NCBI RefSeq assembly: GCF_003573695.1
Contig: NC_039366.1
Location: 162,816,770-162,880,769, forward strand
Source: Papaver somniferum
Lineage: Eukaryota; Streptophyta; Magnoliopsida; Ranunculales; Papaveraceae
Direction: 5' to 3'
DNA: 64,000 nt
The position numbers and the translations under genes are program-made. Shown here in pieces: positions 44,448 to 56,844 of this stretch (positions are counted from its first letter, which is position 1; each line of letters starts with the position of its first letter). The notes under the pieces are model-generated. The model was not told the DNA's origin, made no database searches, and saw only the letters and a program-made list of their open reading frames with translations.

Positions 44448-46804
44448 ATCTCCCCCTTAGTCAATTTTAGTGACAAAACTATTAATACATATGGAATACA
44501 AAAAAGATAAACTTTAGTGGCTCCTATTCCATAGTCTAATCTTCAACGTTCCTTGAAATCTTCGCCCTTTCAAGTACTCCAATGATCCCAATAAGTTTAG
44601 CACTATCGTTTTTGAAGATCCGTAGCTATAACAATGAGAGAAATCGAGATTCTCGATCATTATTATACAGTTTCATAGTACTATTATGTAACATCAAAGT
44701 CCAATTGTATCATGACTTTAATAATAATACTACGATGATATGTATCACTCCCCCTTAGTCAATACTCCATCTCGATCATGGAAACCACTCCCCCTTACAC
44801 AATGATCCGAAAACCATATGTATTTGTAGTGTGAACTACAATATTTCTCCAATAAAATTGGCAAAGGTACAAGAATGAGATCATAATGAAATTTCCACAA
44901 GAGACATTTCATGACCAAAAGAAAAATGCATACCAACTTAATTTAGATGCAATCTAATAGCCGAAGCTAACAACATTCATCAAGGAGTTTTAAGATACAA
45001 GATAACCCCTATAAAATTCCACAGCCGCACACCCCGCAAAATATTACCATTAAGCACAAGTTCAAAAGAACTCTCCCCCATTTGATGTCATTCCCGAAAG
45101 AACGACAAGAGCGACCTTAATTTCGAAAGAAAAGAAGGATTTTTTAATTTGGACACCAAAAACCATGAGAATGATTTTCTATATCCAAAACTCAACCAAA
45201 TTAACCACAAGTAAACCCATGATTAATTCAATTGGAATACGCAACTAAATCAAACCACAAAAGTGACCAATTTAATTGAAAGTGCTCAACATAAGTAAAC
45301 TCACGGAGCTACGACTAAGTCAATCACACGGAGATGACTAACTTAACCATTAAAATACTCAACATAAGGAAAACCTTACGGAATATACGACTACATTAAC
45401 CAATAGAACATGATTAGTATAGCCGTTCATATACTCAACACAAGAATTTGTGGAATATATGAAAACTCAACTAGATTAATTACAAGAGAACCTATAATTA
45501 ATCTAATTGGAATACAAACAACCAAACTAATCACCGAAGTAATCAATTTAATTATTTAAAAGATTTTGCTCGACAAAAGAAGGCTTTCGGAGCAAATAAC
45601 TAAATAACCAACCAAGATGATTGATTTAGTTCATAATGCCCAACATATAGAATCTTATGGAACAACCAACAAAACCAATATAAAAAATCGACTTAGTTGT
45701 ATCGTGCTCAACATAAGACATACAATGGAGCCTTCACGGTAAAACATAACAAGATGGATCAATGAAGATCAATACCGTGGATAACATACAAGGATCTATT
45801 CTATTTTCCATCACTATATGTATAACGACATAATAGACTTTATCCTTGTCAAACAAAAGATATTATCCTATTTTCCATCAAATACATGACTGCATAGGCA
45901 TAACTTTTGTAATTGTCAAAAGTCCATTCGTCCTTTCATCAATACGAATATCAATTCATGAACGACTTTACTTTTGACGCAATATGGGACCTTCAAGTTC
46001 ACGGACGCAAACAATACATATCCCATAAACAAATTGCAATATCACAAAATCATAAAGATCGATACTGCAATAACATCATCCTCCAAATATTTTTAGAATT
46101 TAAACCAATAAATCTAAAACATGAAGATGAAAATATTGTACATAGCTATGCGTAATCGCAATAAGAGCTATTCCAAACTCTAGTAATCCTTCTCAAAAAC
46201 AAGAATAAATTCTCATAAGAAGTTTCCTAGGCATCAAGACAAACTCGTAATGCACATATAAGATGATTTGTCCTTAGAGGGTAGAATCAATCTTTTTCGC
46301 CCGGATTTATACCAATAATAGCTACCAAAGGCGTATAAAAATATTTTATTAACAAATAAGATCATACAAAGTCATTAAGGACCATGCACCATAGTTCACA
46401 TAAAATGATTGTGAACATTCAAGAATTCCATAATAATGCGTATTACTGCCCATTCTTGAACTCCCTTCTTTGTGATTCACCAACAACATTCTTGTAATAT
46501 CTACAAATTAGCTTTTAAGAGTAGTAATCCAAGAATTCAAGTGTCCAATTCCAAGAGAAGTGGAACAAGTAAGAAACGGAGCAAAACAATCAAAAACAAG
46601 AGACAGGATAAATACCAATCTTAACTCATCCAAATTCAAGGTTTATCATCTCCATTTTGAACAAAATTCAAAGGGAAATATAATGCAAAAAGAATGAGGT
46701 CATTCCGATTTCGTACGAAGAAAATACGGCCAAAACAAGTTTACCGAATATCGACGTCTACAGGCAAGTATGCATACGGGTTCGCAAACGAATTTTCATG
46801 ACTT
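44448..46804 (-). other. Element D 3' internal region: PPT and degenerate AT-rich repeats
   Basis: The minus-strand polypurine tract taagggggagatt borders the LTR. 45170-45720 is a run of degenerate ~75-bp units with aaccacaa...atgattaat...ttaattgg and ctcaacataag. From 45740 it is collinear with 51720-52180 of B. The D equivalent of ORF2 is not recognisable. No gene supported. Confidence 0.55.
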
Positions 46805-46813
46805 TGAGCAGTT

Positions 46814-47908
46814 GAGAGATTTCCTGCTTAGTCAACTAAACCCGATCCGAATTAGTGGCTATTCCAGCGGGAAATAACATTTACTCCCTAGTCCAAAAAA
46901 GATTTGAAAAGAGTAAAATTACTCTACTAACCCTAACATATAATATACTATGTATGTTATTAGTAACATATGTAATATGTAGTCACATATATACTAGTAT
47001 TAATACTAATTTACTAGTATACTAGTAACTAGTAGTATACTAGTATACATATGTAATATGTAGTAACATATGTAACTAGTAATATGTAGTAACTAGTAAC
47101 ATATGTAATATGTAGTAACTAGTAACTAGTAGTATACTAGTATTAATATGTAGTATGTAGTAAAATATGTAGTAACATATATAGAACAAATGTAGTATGT
47201 AGTAACATATGTTACTAGTAGCAATATGTCATGTACTGATACTACATATTAATATGTAGTATGTTATATATTGACACTATATATTAATATGTAGTAACAT
47301 ATTAATATGTAGTATGTTATATATTGATATTACATATTAATATTGATAGTACATATTAATATGTAGTATGTTATATATTGACACTACATATTAATATGTA
47401 GTGTCATATTAGTATGTAGTATGTTATATATTGATATTACATATTAATATGTTACTAGTATAATACTAGTTACCACTAGTAAACTAGTATACTAGTTTAC
47501 TAGTATAATACTAGTTACTATTAGTACTACTAGTATACTAGTATAGTACTAGTTACTACTAGTGCACATGTTACTACTAGTATAGTAGAGTAGTTACTTA
47601 TTTACGAGTAAAATATTCTTTTTTACTATTAATATAGTACATATTGATATGTAGTATGACCATATTGATACTACTAGTATGTAGTAACATATTACTAGTA
47701 ATATTTACATGTGTTGATACTAATTAGATTTGTAAGGGTGTTTTAGGCATTTAGAAAATACACTTTATAATCTCCACAAAGTTTTTGGACTCGCGAGTAA
47801 ATAATCTAGTCCAAAAAAATGTTTTTGGACTAACGAGTAAATGTTTTTCATGGGTGGACTAGCCATTAACTGGGTCACGAAAAATTGGACTAAACAGTAA
47901 TTCCTACT
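46814..47908. mobile_element. Mutator-like TIR element (MITE-type, 1095 bp) with 9-bp TSD
   Basis: Flanked by identical 9-bp tgagcagtt at 46805-46813 and 47909-47917. The ends are imperfect inverted repeats over about 100 bp: the left gagagatttcctgcttagtc pairs with the complement of the right end, gtaggaattactgtttagtc. Further in, ttagtggctattcca pairs with ttaatggctagtcca, and aacatttactccctagtcca with aacatttactcgttagtcca. Long TIRs with a 9-bp duplication point to the Mutator superfamily. The interior (46930-47715) is a low-complexity array of tactagtat and atattaatatgtagta with no coding capacity. Confidence 0.72.
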
Positions 47909-47917
47909 GAGCAGTTT

Positions 47918-48273
47918 GCAAACTGGGTTTGCGGACTTAAACCCCTGGATTTTGATTTTTAAAGATGTTATGCATACTTGATATGTCTACCATGAAGTCC
48001 AAACATCTCGAACTATTATTTTCAAACTTACACATATAAGAACCTTAAACACAGATCAAGTTAGGTAGAAATGAACGATAATCAAGGTACATGGATCATT
48101 ATAAGTACTCAAACAAGTAATGAAAACATAAAACTTGCTCAAGTTTATATACATACCTTTTTAGAAACGTCCAATTGAATTCTACAGCCTTATCGAATAT
48201 AATCTGTGCGCCCCAGTTGTTGTGCTTCCCTCATCGTATACATAGCAGGGCATTTCTTGGTGAGGATGCACTT
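47918..48273. other. Element D internal spacer
   Basis: About 350 bp of D between the TIR element and the ORF. It resumes with tgcaaactgggtttgcgg, in the style of the LTR/internal sequence of this family. No gene seen. Confidence 0.4.
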
Positions 48274-48990
48274 TCAACACAAAAAAGTTGTGTTGAGGTG
48301 AACAATGTCTTGCTCACCATGGCACCAAGAAAGAGTTTCTTTCCAACAACTCTTAAATCTTGTAGTGTTGAGAAACACCCAAGGAACTGTTTTTATAAGT
48401 CTATCAAAGAACTTCAAGAGAACCCAAAAAGATTTGTGTTTCTGATTTCTTGTTTTCCAACTTATAAAAAACAGTTTCTGCATATAGTTTTTAGTACTGC
48501 GAAGGGAAACTCTTTTGATGTAAAGAGACGTCCTAGATTCTTCATAAAAGAAGACAATACTACTATCTTGATAGGAAGTATCAGGAATTGAGCAACGAAT
48601 CAATTCATGCTTTGAGGTGATACACTCAGATGACTGAGATTTAAACTCCTCTTGTAATTCGTTTAGTTTATCACAACTAATTGGATTACGCAGAGGAGGA
48701 GCATTGCTATCACTGATTAGTAAATCAATATCAACCTCAACATGAATATTATTCATCATAACTTGATTTAGCCTGTCAAGAGATTCTTGCTCTTTCTGGA
48801 GGTATAACTCAACATCAAGATATAAGCTCTCAAGCTTCTTTTCAATCCCTGAAAACACTTCAATGGACTTTAAACCTGGTGGAGGTTTAGATAGAATTTC
48901 TTCTATAGATTTTATTAAATCATTCATGGAAGAGAATTATGAAATCTCTGGATCTGGTGGTGCATTTATTGAGATAGCACTATTATCCAT
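48274..48990 (-). pseudogene. Chimeric ORF of element D (gag start fused to unknown sequence)
   Basis: Minus-strand ATG at 48990 gives MDNSAISINAPPDPEIS and then TAA. The first dozen residues match the gag start of A/B (MxRNSxSINVPPVFD). After the stop the same frame reopens (FSSMNDLIKSIEE...) and runs to 48274: about 217 residues from M 48927. It has a predicted helical stretch (GIEKKLESLYLDVELYLQKEQESLDRLNQVM) and no zinc knuckle. The C-terminal part is Lys/Ser/Trp/Phe-rich. This region has no counterpart in A or B and matches no family I recognise. It may be captured host sequence or a highly diverged gag. Confidence 0.5.
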
Positions 48991-49042
48991 AGAGTCAGAT
49001 CGCTACAAACACAGACTGATGATGTCTTAAACGTGTTTGCCT

Positions 49043-49055
49043 GCTCTGATACTAA
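49043..49055 (-). promoter_or_regulatory. Primer binding site, initiator-Met tRNA type (D)
   Basis: On the minus strand tagtatcagagca, one base different from the standard tggtatcagagc, next to the 5' LTR of D. Confidence 0.82.
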
Positions 49056-49056
49056 T

Positions 49057-51493
49057 TGAAAAAGCGGGGGTCTAACAACACCACCCAATATTTTGCTTAG
49101 CAATCTGTATGGACTAAATCCGAAATACTTTGCTAGAGAATCATCTAGACATTCAGACTCAATCTAGATAAAAGTATCTCAAGGAGTTAATATCTCTCTC
49201 TTGATTTGATTTTTACTCAAGCTAAAAAACAATAACGAGTCTTTATCAAATTCAAGGAATACTTGGATGGTACCAAAGACCAATGTCCAAGGATCAATCA
49301 ATATCAATCAACAACCAAAGGTTGGATTTCCAATTGATGATCACGAACGTACAACCTGTATTATTTCAATTATATAAATATAATGCAGAAAAGAAATAGC
49401 ACAGACACCATAAATTTTGTTAACGAGGAAACCACAAATGCAGAAAAACCCCGGGACCTAGTCCAGATTGAATACACACTATATTAAGCCGCTACAGACA
49501 CTAGCCTACTGCAAACTAACTTTGGACTGGACTATAGTTGAACCCCAATCAGTCTCCCACCGATCTAAGGTACAGTTGTACTCCTACGCCTCTGATCCCA
49601 GTAGGATACATCGCACTTGATTCCCTTAGCTGATCTCACCCACAACCAAGAGTTGCTGCAACCCAAAATCACATACTTGATAATAGACAGATCTGTCTCA
49701 ACAGAAAAGTCTATCAAAGGATAAATTTGTCTCCCACAGATAAACCCTAGGTTTTATTCCGTCTTTAGATATAAAATCAAGGTGAACAGGAATCAGTTGA
49801 TAATCCGGTCTTATATTCCCGAAGAACATCCTAGATTAATCAATCACCTCTCTACAATCCTTCCTGACTACACAGGCGGTTTGTTGAGGAATCACAAACA
49901 ATGAGACGAAGATGTTTGTGACTTCTTTATCTTTCATATCGGAAAACTCTTACGATCTCAAGTCAATCAATCGATTGTACTCGTACTCATACGATAGAAG
50001 ATGAAAGATCAGATCACACAACTACGATAAAGTAGTATCGGTCTGGCTTCACAATCCCAATGAAGTCTTTAAGTCGTTAACCTGATTTTAGAGAAGAAAA
50101 TCAAAGGTTAATGGAGATCGACTCTAGCGGGCCCACTAGTACCACACAGGCTTGTGGGGATTAGTTTTTCACAATGCTAGATGTCTCCTTTATATAGCCT
50201 TCAAATCAGGGTTTTGCCTTAGTTACAAAAGCAATCCTTATTCACCGTTAGATGAAAACCTGATTTAGATTCAAGCTAATATTTCTCAACCGTTAGATCG
50301 AAAAACCTAGCTTGTCACACATATTTTGGTAAACGTTTATTGGGTTCGTGAAAACCATGCCCAAACGAGTATATGTATGTTGGTTCAAAATAGTAACCCA
50401 AAAAGGTCAACCATATGAGCATTTCATATTAACCTTGTTCTTCTCCACCATAACTAGCTCAATTGACTCAAATGAACTAGTTAAAGAGTTGTTCAATTTC
50501 TATGAGATCTTATGTAACTACACAAGACACAATTGAAACAAAGATGATTCGATTTGATTGAATCGGCTCATGAACTTTATAGACACAGTTTGCATAAAAC
50601 ATTCCTTAGTAATTTAAGTTTCATGTTCAGAGCACATCTTTAGATCATAACCTCTTAAGTTCACAAATAAGTTCGCGGACTTAAGTTAATCGGTTGAGTT
50701 TTCCAAACTCAACAGAAATTCTCGAAAAGAGAACTTCCGCCAGTTCGTAGACTGGGTTCGTGGACTGAGTTCGCGACTTAGCACACAAACGAGTTTTGGA
50801 AAATCCAGCAGAAATTCTCGGTCGAGAACTTCCGTCAGTTCACGGACTGAGTCGGCGGACTGGGTTCGCGAACTTGGCAAGCCAATTCCACAATCCTCCC
50901 GATTTCTCTTGATCAACAAAGTTCGAAAACTTCGGTACAAGGAATACATGGTTATGTAATCTAAACTCTAATTTCAATCATTGAGACATTCTCAGAGGAC
51001 GCTATGTAGTCGTTATTCACAGACCGATTCACGTCAGAGCAATTCTCAAAGTGATTGAAACTTTTCATGACTTTCGTCACTAGGTGAAGATAAATTTGAT
51101 CAAAGCGAAACACTTTACCAACACATAATTTCGAGATACAGATAGGCGAGATATACTCGGGTCGAAATATCAAATGTGTATGATCTAGTCTATATAGCAT
51201 ACGACTTTTGTCTCATAAGAAGTAGGAGATAAAAGAGATAGATTTTTGAGTGATAGATAAGTTCAAGTCTCCACATACCTTTTTGTTGATGAAGTTCCAC
51301 GGTTCCTTGTATAGATATTCGTCGTTGTATGATGAATCGCCATGAAGTCCTTGAGCTCAACTACACTTTTCTATCCTAGTCCGAGACTTAGCTATGTAGG
51401 CTAGAAATCAAGACTTATAGTTCTTATCACTAACATTGACAAACGTGCTTGAGATAGCAACGCATGCGAGGTTGACCGAGCTATGCTCTAACA
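49057..51493 (-). repeat. Element D 5' LTR (2437 bp)
   Basis: tgaaaaagcggggg at 49057 to ...tatgctctaaca at 51493. It carries the conserved LTR block at 49415-49470 and a ttcgcggactg array at 50730-50870. The small reading frames in it (for example 50961-51200, minus) are repeated exactly in the other LTR (43915-44154) and are not genes. Confidence 0.92.
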
Positions 51494-51498
51494 TCCCC

Positions 51499-52188
51499 CA
51501 TAAAATGTCATTCTCGAAAGAAAAACAAGAGCGACCTTACTTTCACAAGAAAATAAGGATTTCTTTGGACATAATCAAATCACATACGAATATGAATTTG
51601 AATCCAAAATACTTAATTAAATTAACCACAAGAAAACCCATGATTAATTTAATCAGAAATGTTCAACATAAGAGAACTTACGGAGCCGCACAGTATATTC
51701 ATAAAAATATGGATCAGGGAAGATCAATACTACGGAATAGATAAGGATTCATTCTGTTTTCCATCACTATTTGCACAATGACATACAATATACATAATCC
51801 TCGTAAACACAAGTTCATCCTATCTTCCATCAATATTTGCATAATGACATATAATAGGCTTAAAACTTTTGTAATGTCAAAATTTCATTCATTATTTTAT
51901 CAATACATGCATATCGACATATGAAAGACATAACTTTTGACAAAGTATGAATCATAGTTCACGGACGCAAATACATATATCCCATAATAAATTGCAATAT
52001 ATAGAACCATAAAGATTAATACTGCAAAATATTCTTCCAAACAACTTTAGAATTTAAATAAATAAACCTAAAAACATTGAAGATGAAAACGTTGGACATA
52101 TCTATGTGTAATCATAATAATGGATATTCCAAACTCTAGTTATTCTTCTTAAAAAACACAAGAAATAAAATTCTCATCAGAAGATTTA
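51499..52188 (-). other. Element B internal region between D and ORF2
   Basis: AT-rich, non-coding, collinear with 9500-10190 of A. It opens with the right target duplication of D (tcccc, 51494-51498). No gene supported. Confidence 0.6.
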
Positions 52189-52572
52189 CTAGACATTATG
52201 ACCTTTGGAGAATTCTTTATCGTCCTCGAACTCCTTGTCGTCAACAGCCATTGGGACATAAGGTTCACGAAGATATGAGTTAATATCAATAAACCTTCTT
52301 GACTGATGTCGAACCAGGGCCTTCTGAATCTCATGAGTCTTAAGCACAAAAGCCTTTATCTGTTGAATTTCCTTTCGTGTCTCCTTCAACCCTTCAAGAA
52401 CATCAGAAAACTTTTGAGAATTTGAAGGAACAACTTTTGGCTTCCTCACATTCCTTATTTTTATTTTTAAGGTTGGAGGTATCGGAGATTTATCTTTTTC
52501 CTTCATGATTGATGGCTTAACAATCATATTAACATCTTTTCCATCAGAAGACATGATTCTTGGAGTATCCAT
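52189..52572 (-). CDS. ORF2 of element B, conserved Lys-rich protein of unknown function
   Basis: The minus-strand ATG at 52572 gives an uninterrupted 127-residue protein starting MDTPRIMSSDGKDV. An earlier in-frame ATG (52713) would add 47 residues with a hydrophobic, unconvincing start, so 52572 is preferred. The basic N-terminal third (PPTLKIKIRNVRKPK) is followed by a helix-prone middle (DVLEGLKETRKEIQQIKAFVLK) and a C-terminus INSYLREPYVPMAVDDKEF. It matches the A copy at 9164-9499. A TATA-like ctatatatct lies about 85-95 bp upstream (52657-52665), so it may have its own promoter. No domain recognised. Confidence 0.62.
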   Translation of the reverse strand: MDTPRIMSSDGKDVNMIVKPSIMKEKDKSPIPPTLKIKIRNVRKPKVVPSNSQKFSDVLEGLKETRKEIQQIKAFVLKTHEIQKALVRHQSRRFIDINSYLREPYVPMAVDDKEFEDDKEFSKGHNV

Positions 52573-52899
52573 GAGCGTACGGGTTTGTGAGAGGAAATCA
52601 CAATTTAACTCAACAAGCAATCTTAAGATAAAAGAGGTTTTAGGGAAGGAAAAAAAGATATATAGGGTTATGAGACCTTTATACAAACAGGTTCGTGAAC
52701 ATACAACTCTCAACCCTATAAAAGGCAGAATTGTCTATTTTAACCCTCTTTTTATTGACTAATCAGGGAAGTCCTTTCCAATATCAATTAGATGTGAAAA
52801 GAGACGTGAATTCTATACTTTTCTCAAACAAAATAAAACTACCAAAACAACTAAAAAAATTTCTTTTCTTAAAGCCCGAGGTGTGCAAGATCTTGACTT
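52573..52899 (-). other. Spacer between gag and ORF2 in B, with TATA-like site
   Basis: No open frame is credible. On the minus strand it contains ataaccctatatatc (52657-52671), a possible promoter for ORF2, preceded by a purine-poor stretch. Confidence 0.4.
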
Positions 52900-54497
52900 T
52901 TTTTAATCAAGCACATGAGACAAGATGCACTTACCAACACAATTTAAGTGGTGCTGGGATGAACAATAATTTGTCCATCATATCCCTTTCGATCGGAATT
53001 CATAGAAACCTGCTTCTCATAGTTCTTAGACCATAACTCTCTTTCCAATGGTCTTGTTTTATCCTTGGAAACTAACTTCTTAGACGAAGATAAAATCTCT
53101 CAACGGTCCTTTGAGCAAGTTTGAGCTTGTTTTGCTAATCGATTTTCTCTTCGTTGAAGTTTGTTGACATGTCTCAATTTGTGTTTGTACTTGTAACACT
53201 TTGATAGTTCATGACCTTTGAGTGAACAATATGAGCACGTCAATCTTGGATATAGTTCAGGCATCTAAGATGTGCAAGCTGCTAGACACATAGTAGAACC
53301 TGAAACATTAGACAAAGAGTTTCCAAAAGAAAGGTCAATTTTATCTTCCAGATTGGTTGAGTTTTCTTCTGAAAGAATATCAAGATTGATGTATGTATTG
53401 CTACAATCATAAAAATAAATATTTTCACAAAGAAGTGCAACACTTGATTTTTCGTCTTCATTAGAATACTAGTTGTCAGACATTTCATCAAGAGTTGCAG
53501 CAAGACCTTTTCTTCCTAGTGTATTTCTTTCGATTGGGACACTCATTTGCAAAATGACCAAAACCTTTACACTTAAAGCACTGAGGCATATCTTCATCAT
53601 CAGTTTCATCATTATCCCTATTTTTAGGAGGAAGACGATTATGGGGTTTATCTGATGACCTGGATTTATCTCTGGAGGACTGTTTACTTCTCTTCAAAAG
53701 AAGATCCCTAAACTGTCTTGTGATCAACGAGACTGACTTGTCTAGATCTTCATCTGATGAATCAGCCTCAGATAGATCATCTCCAGAGATGCAAACACTT
53801 TTACTTTTATCAAGTAATTTAGTGTTCTTTAGTGCTTTGAAAGCAACATCCTTACTATACTTGGACGTATACTCATGATCAAAGATCTTTAACTTCCCAA
53901 CCAGAGTATTTTTGGACAGCGTTGCGAGATTATTTCCTTCAACGATGGCATGCTTCTTAGAATCGTATCTAGATGGCAGCAATCTGAGAACTTTCATCAT
54001 AATGTCCTTTCAGGAATAGTCTTACCCAATGCAAAAGATGCATTAACAATTTCAGACACTTTGTGATTAAATTCATCAAATGATTCTTCATCTTCCATAC
54101 GAAGGTTTTCCCAATCAGAATTTAGGTTTTGAAGCCTAGCTTCTTTCTCACTAGTATTTCCTTCAAATACGGTTTCTAAGATATCCCAGGCTTCTTTAGA
54201 CTTTGTGCACGTAGTCACATGGTGCTGAAGATCTGGGGTAATGGCATGTATGATAGCATTTAATCCGTCGGAATTTTTCTTTGCAGCAAGGATTTCTTTC
54301 GGACTATATCTACAAATATCCTTAGGTATAGATACATCGCCTTATGTATTAACCGGAGGATCATAGCCATTAACAACATGTACCCATGTTTGAAAATCAC
54401 GAGCTTGAAGAAAAGCACGCATAGCGATTTTCCACCATAAGTAGTTTGAGCCATCGAAGACTGGTGGTACGTTTATGGAGATAGAATTCCTGCCCAT
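52900..54497 (-). pseudogene. gag: Copia-type gag of element B with two zinc knuckles, frameshifted
   Basis: Minus-strand ATG 54497 (MGRNSISINVPPVFDGSNYLWW...). Disruptions include a stop near 54340, a 1-base deletion near 54005 (gaaagg where A has gaaaagg), and a second shift near 53510. The frames together cover the gag polypeptide region, the Ser/Asp-rich linker, knuckle 1 CFKCKGFGHFANEC (about 53590-53550), an acidic stretch, and a second CCHC CSYCSLKGHELSKC (about 53225-53185), followed by a Lys-rich tail to about 52900. The Trp that is a stop in A is intact here (KEAWDILETVF). Confidence 0.8.
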
Positions 54498-54550
54498 AGA
54501 GTCACATCGCTACAAACACAGACTTATAAGGTCTTTAAACGTGTTTGCCT

Positions 54551-54562
54551 TCTCTGATACCA
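54551..54562 (-). promoter_or_regulatory. Primer binding site, initiator-Met tRNA type (B)
   Basis: On the minus strand tggtatcagaga, two bases from the LTR edge at 54565. One end base differs from the consensus. Confidence 0.88.
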
Positions 54563-54564
54563 AT

Positions 54565-56844
54565 TGAAAAATCGGGGGTCTAACAACCACACCCAATTTC
54601 GCTTACCAATCTGTATGGACTAACTCCAATATACTTTTAAGAGAATCAACTAGACAGTCAGACTCAATCTTAACACAAAGTATATCAAAGAGTTATATCT
54701 CATTTTCTCGATTCAATACTTACTCAAACAAATAGAAATCTGCGAGTCTAATTGAATACAATAGAAATCACTTGAACGGTACCAAAGAACAATGTTCAAG
54801 GATCAATCAATTTCAATCAACAACCAAAGGTTGGATTTCCAAATTGATCGATTCAACGCACAACCGGTGATATTTCAATTATATAACAAAATATAATGCG
54901 GAAAAGAAATCGCAAATGCAGAAAAACCCCGGGACCTAGTCCATATTGAACACACACTGTATTAAGCCGCTACAAACACTAGCCTACTACAAACTAACTT
55001 CGATTTGTACTGTAGTTGAACCCCAATCAATCTCACACTGATCCAAGGTACAGTTGCGCTCCTTACGTCTCTGATCCTAACAGGATACTATGCACTTGAT
55101 TCCCTTAGCTGATCTCACCCACAACTAAGAGTTGCTACGACCCAAAGTCGAAGACTTTAATAAACAAATTTGTATCACACAGAAAAGTATACAGTAATAG
55201 ATAAATCTGTCTCCCACGGAAATTCCTACAAGTTTTGTTCCGTCTTTTGATAAATCAAGGTGGACAGGAACCAATTGATAACCCGGACTTATATTCCTGA
55301 AGAACAGCCTGGAATTATCAATCACCTCCCAATAATCTTAATCGACTAGCGAAAGAAGATATTGCGGAATCACAAACGATGAGACGAAGATGTTTGTGAC
55401 TTCTTTTATATCTTGACTATCGGAGAAATCAATCTCACGCCAATCTTAATATTGTACTTAGTACGATATAAACATCAAGATCAGATCACGCAACTACAGA
55501 GAAAATAGTTGGGTCTGGCTTCACAATCCCAATGAAGTCTTCAAGTCGTTAACCTACAGGGTCTCGATAGAAACCTAAGGTTAAAGGAGAATTGAATCTA
55601 GCTTATACAACTAGTATCACATAAGAGGTATGGGGATTAGGTTTCCCAGTTGCTAGGGTTCTCCTTTTTATAGTCTTTCAAATCAGGGTTTGCAATCTAA
55701 GTTACTTTGGTAACAAAACATTCAATATTCACCGTTAGATGAAAACCTTATTAGATTCAAGCTAATATATTTCAACCGTTAGATCGAACTTAGATTGTTA
55801 CACATGCACGTTTATTTAGGTTTGTGTAACCGTACCTAAACATGCACACTTAGTTGGTTCAACAGTAGTTAACCAAATGGTTAGCCATATGAGCACTTTC
55901 ATATCAGCCATATTCTTCTTCACCATAACTAGTTCAAATGACTCAAGAGAACTAGTTAGAGAGTTGTTCAATTGCTTAGATCTCATAGAAGTATATAAGA
56001 CACAATTGAAGCAAAAAAGATTTGATTCACTCGAATCAATTCATGAACTTTATTGCCACGGTTTGCAAATATGCATTCCTTAGTTTATATACGTTTAAGT
56101 TCACGAATAATCGTTTTTAGAAAATAACCCACGTAAGTACGCATACTGGTATGCGGACTTAAGTACCTAGATTGAGTTTGTTTTCAGTTTACAAACTCCA
56201 GCAGAAATTCACGGGAAGCGAACTTCCGATAGTGCGCGTACTGGTACGCGGACTTCAGTTCCGGTTTTCCTGAGTAGCAAAGTACGCATACTTTGGTTCA
56301 AGGAATATCGGCTTACACACATATGAGTTGCCTCAGAATGTTTATATCCAACCATGGTTATATATTGTAAACTCTCATTTTAATCACTGAAACATTCTTA
56401 GAGGATGTTATATAGTTGTTGTTCACAAACTATTTTTCGTCAAAGCGATTTTCAAGTAATTGAAACTAATATGACTTTCATCACTAGGTAAAGATGAACT
56501 TGGGCAAAGCGAAAGCTTACCAACACATATTTCGAGAAATAGATAAGCGAGATAATCTCGGCTCGAGATAGCAAATGTGTATAATCAAAGTCTAAATAGC
56601 AATACGACTTTTGTCTCAAGATAGGAGATAGAGTAAATATACTTTTGAGTGATATATAATTTCAAGTCTCCACATACCTTTTAGTCGATGAAGTTCCACC
56701 AGTTCCTTGAGTAGTTCTTCGTCTTTGTATAATAATCACCATGGAGTCTAGACTAGAAATCAAGACTTATTGTTTTTGCAAGTAAACTTGACAACAAGCT
56801 TGAGATAGCAATGCTTGCGAGTTCGACCGAGCAGTGCTCTAACA
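54565..56844 (-). repeat. Element B 5' LTR (complete, 2280 bp)
   Basis: tgaaaaatcggggg at 54565 to ...gtgctctaaca at 56844. It is the full-length reference for A, B and C LTRs. The short reading frame at 55125-55325 (minus) is LTR sequence; the same stretch occurs in A near 400-240. It contains the conserved block at 54906-54948. Confidence 0.9.

Larger units (their letters stand above)
42069..51493 (-). mobile_element. Element D: complete LTR retrotransposon inserted in B (TSD tcccc)
   Basis: LTRs 42069-44447 and 49057-51493, each bounded by tgaaaaag and ...gctctaaca (TG...CA on the minus strand). PBS at 49043-49055, PPT at 44448-44458. It is flanked by identical 5-bp tcccc (42064-42068 and 51494-51498), and B sequence reads through when D is removed. 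Internal region 4.6 kb with one coding stretch unlike the gag of A/B and an inserted TIR element. No pol, so it is non-autonomous. Confidence 0.93.
41232..56844 (-). mobile_element. Element B: gag-only LTR retrotransposon, minus strand
   Basis: 5' LTR 54565-56844 (2280 bp), PBS 54551-54562, gag 54497-52900, ORF2 52572-52189, a non-coding tail split by D (51499-52188 and 41402-42068), PPT at 41403-41413 and a 3' LTR reduced to 41232-41401. The internal region without D is about 3.7 kb and contains no pol. It is the same family as A and is joined to it tail-to-tail. The flank on the right is aatac; the matching left flank is lost. Confidence 0.8.

Noticed and set aside
46930..47715. Possible microsatellite or origin-like AT-rich region
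   Set aside because: It is bounded by TIRs and a 9-bp duplication, so better explained as the core of the TIR element.
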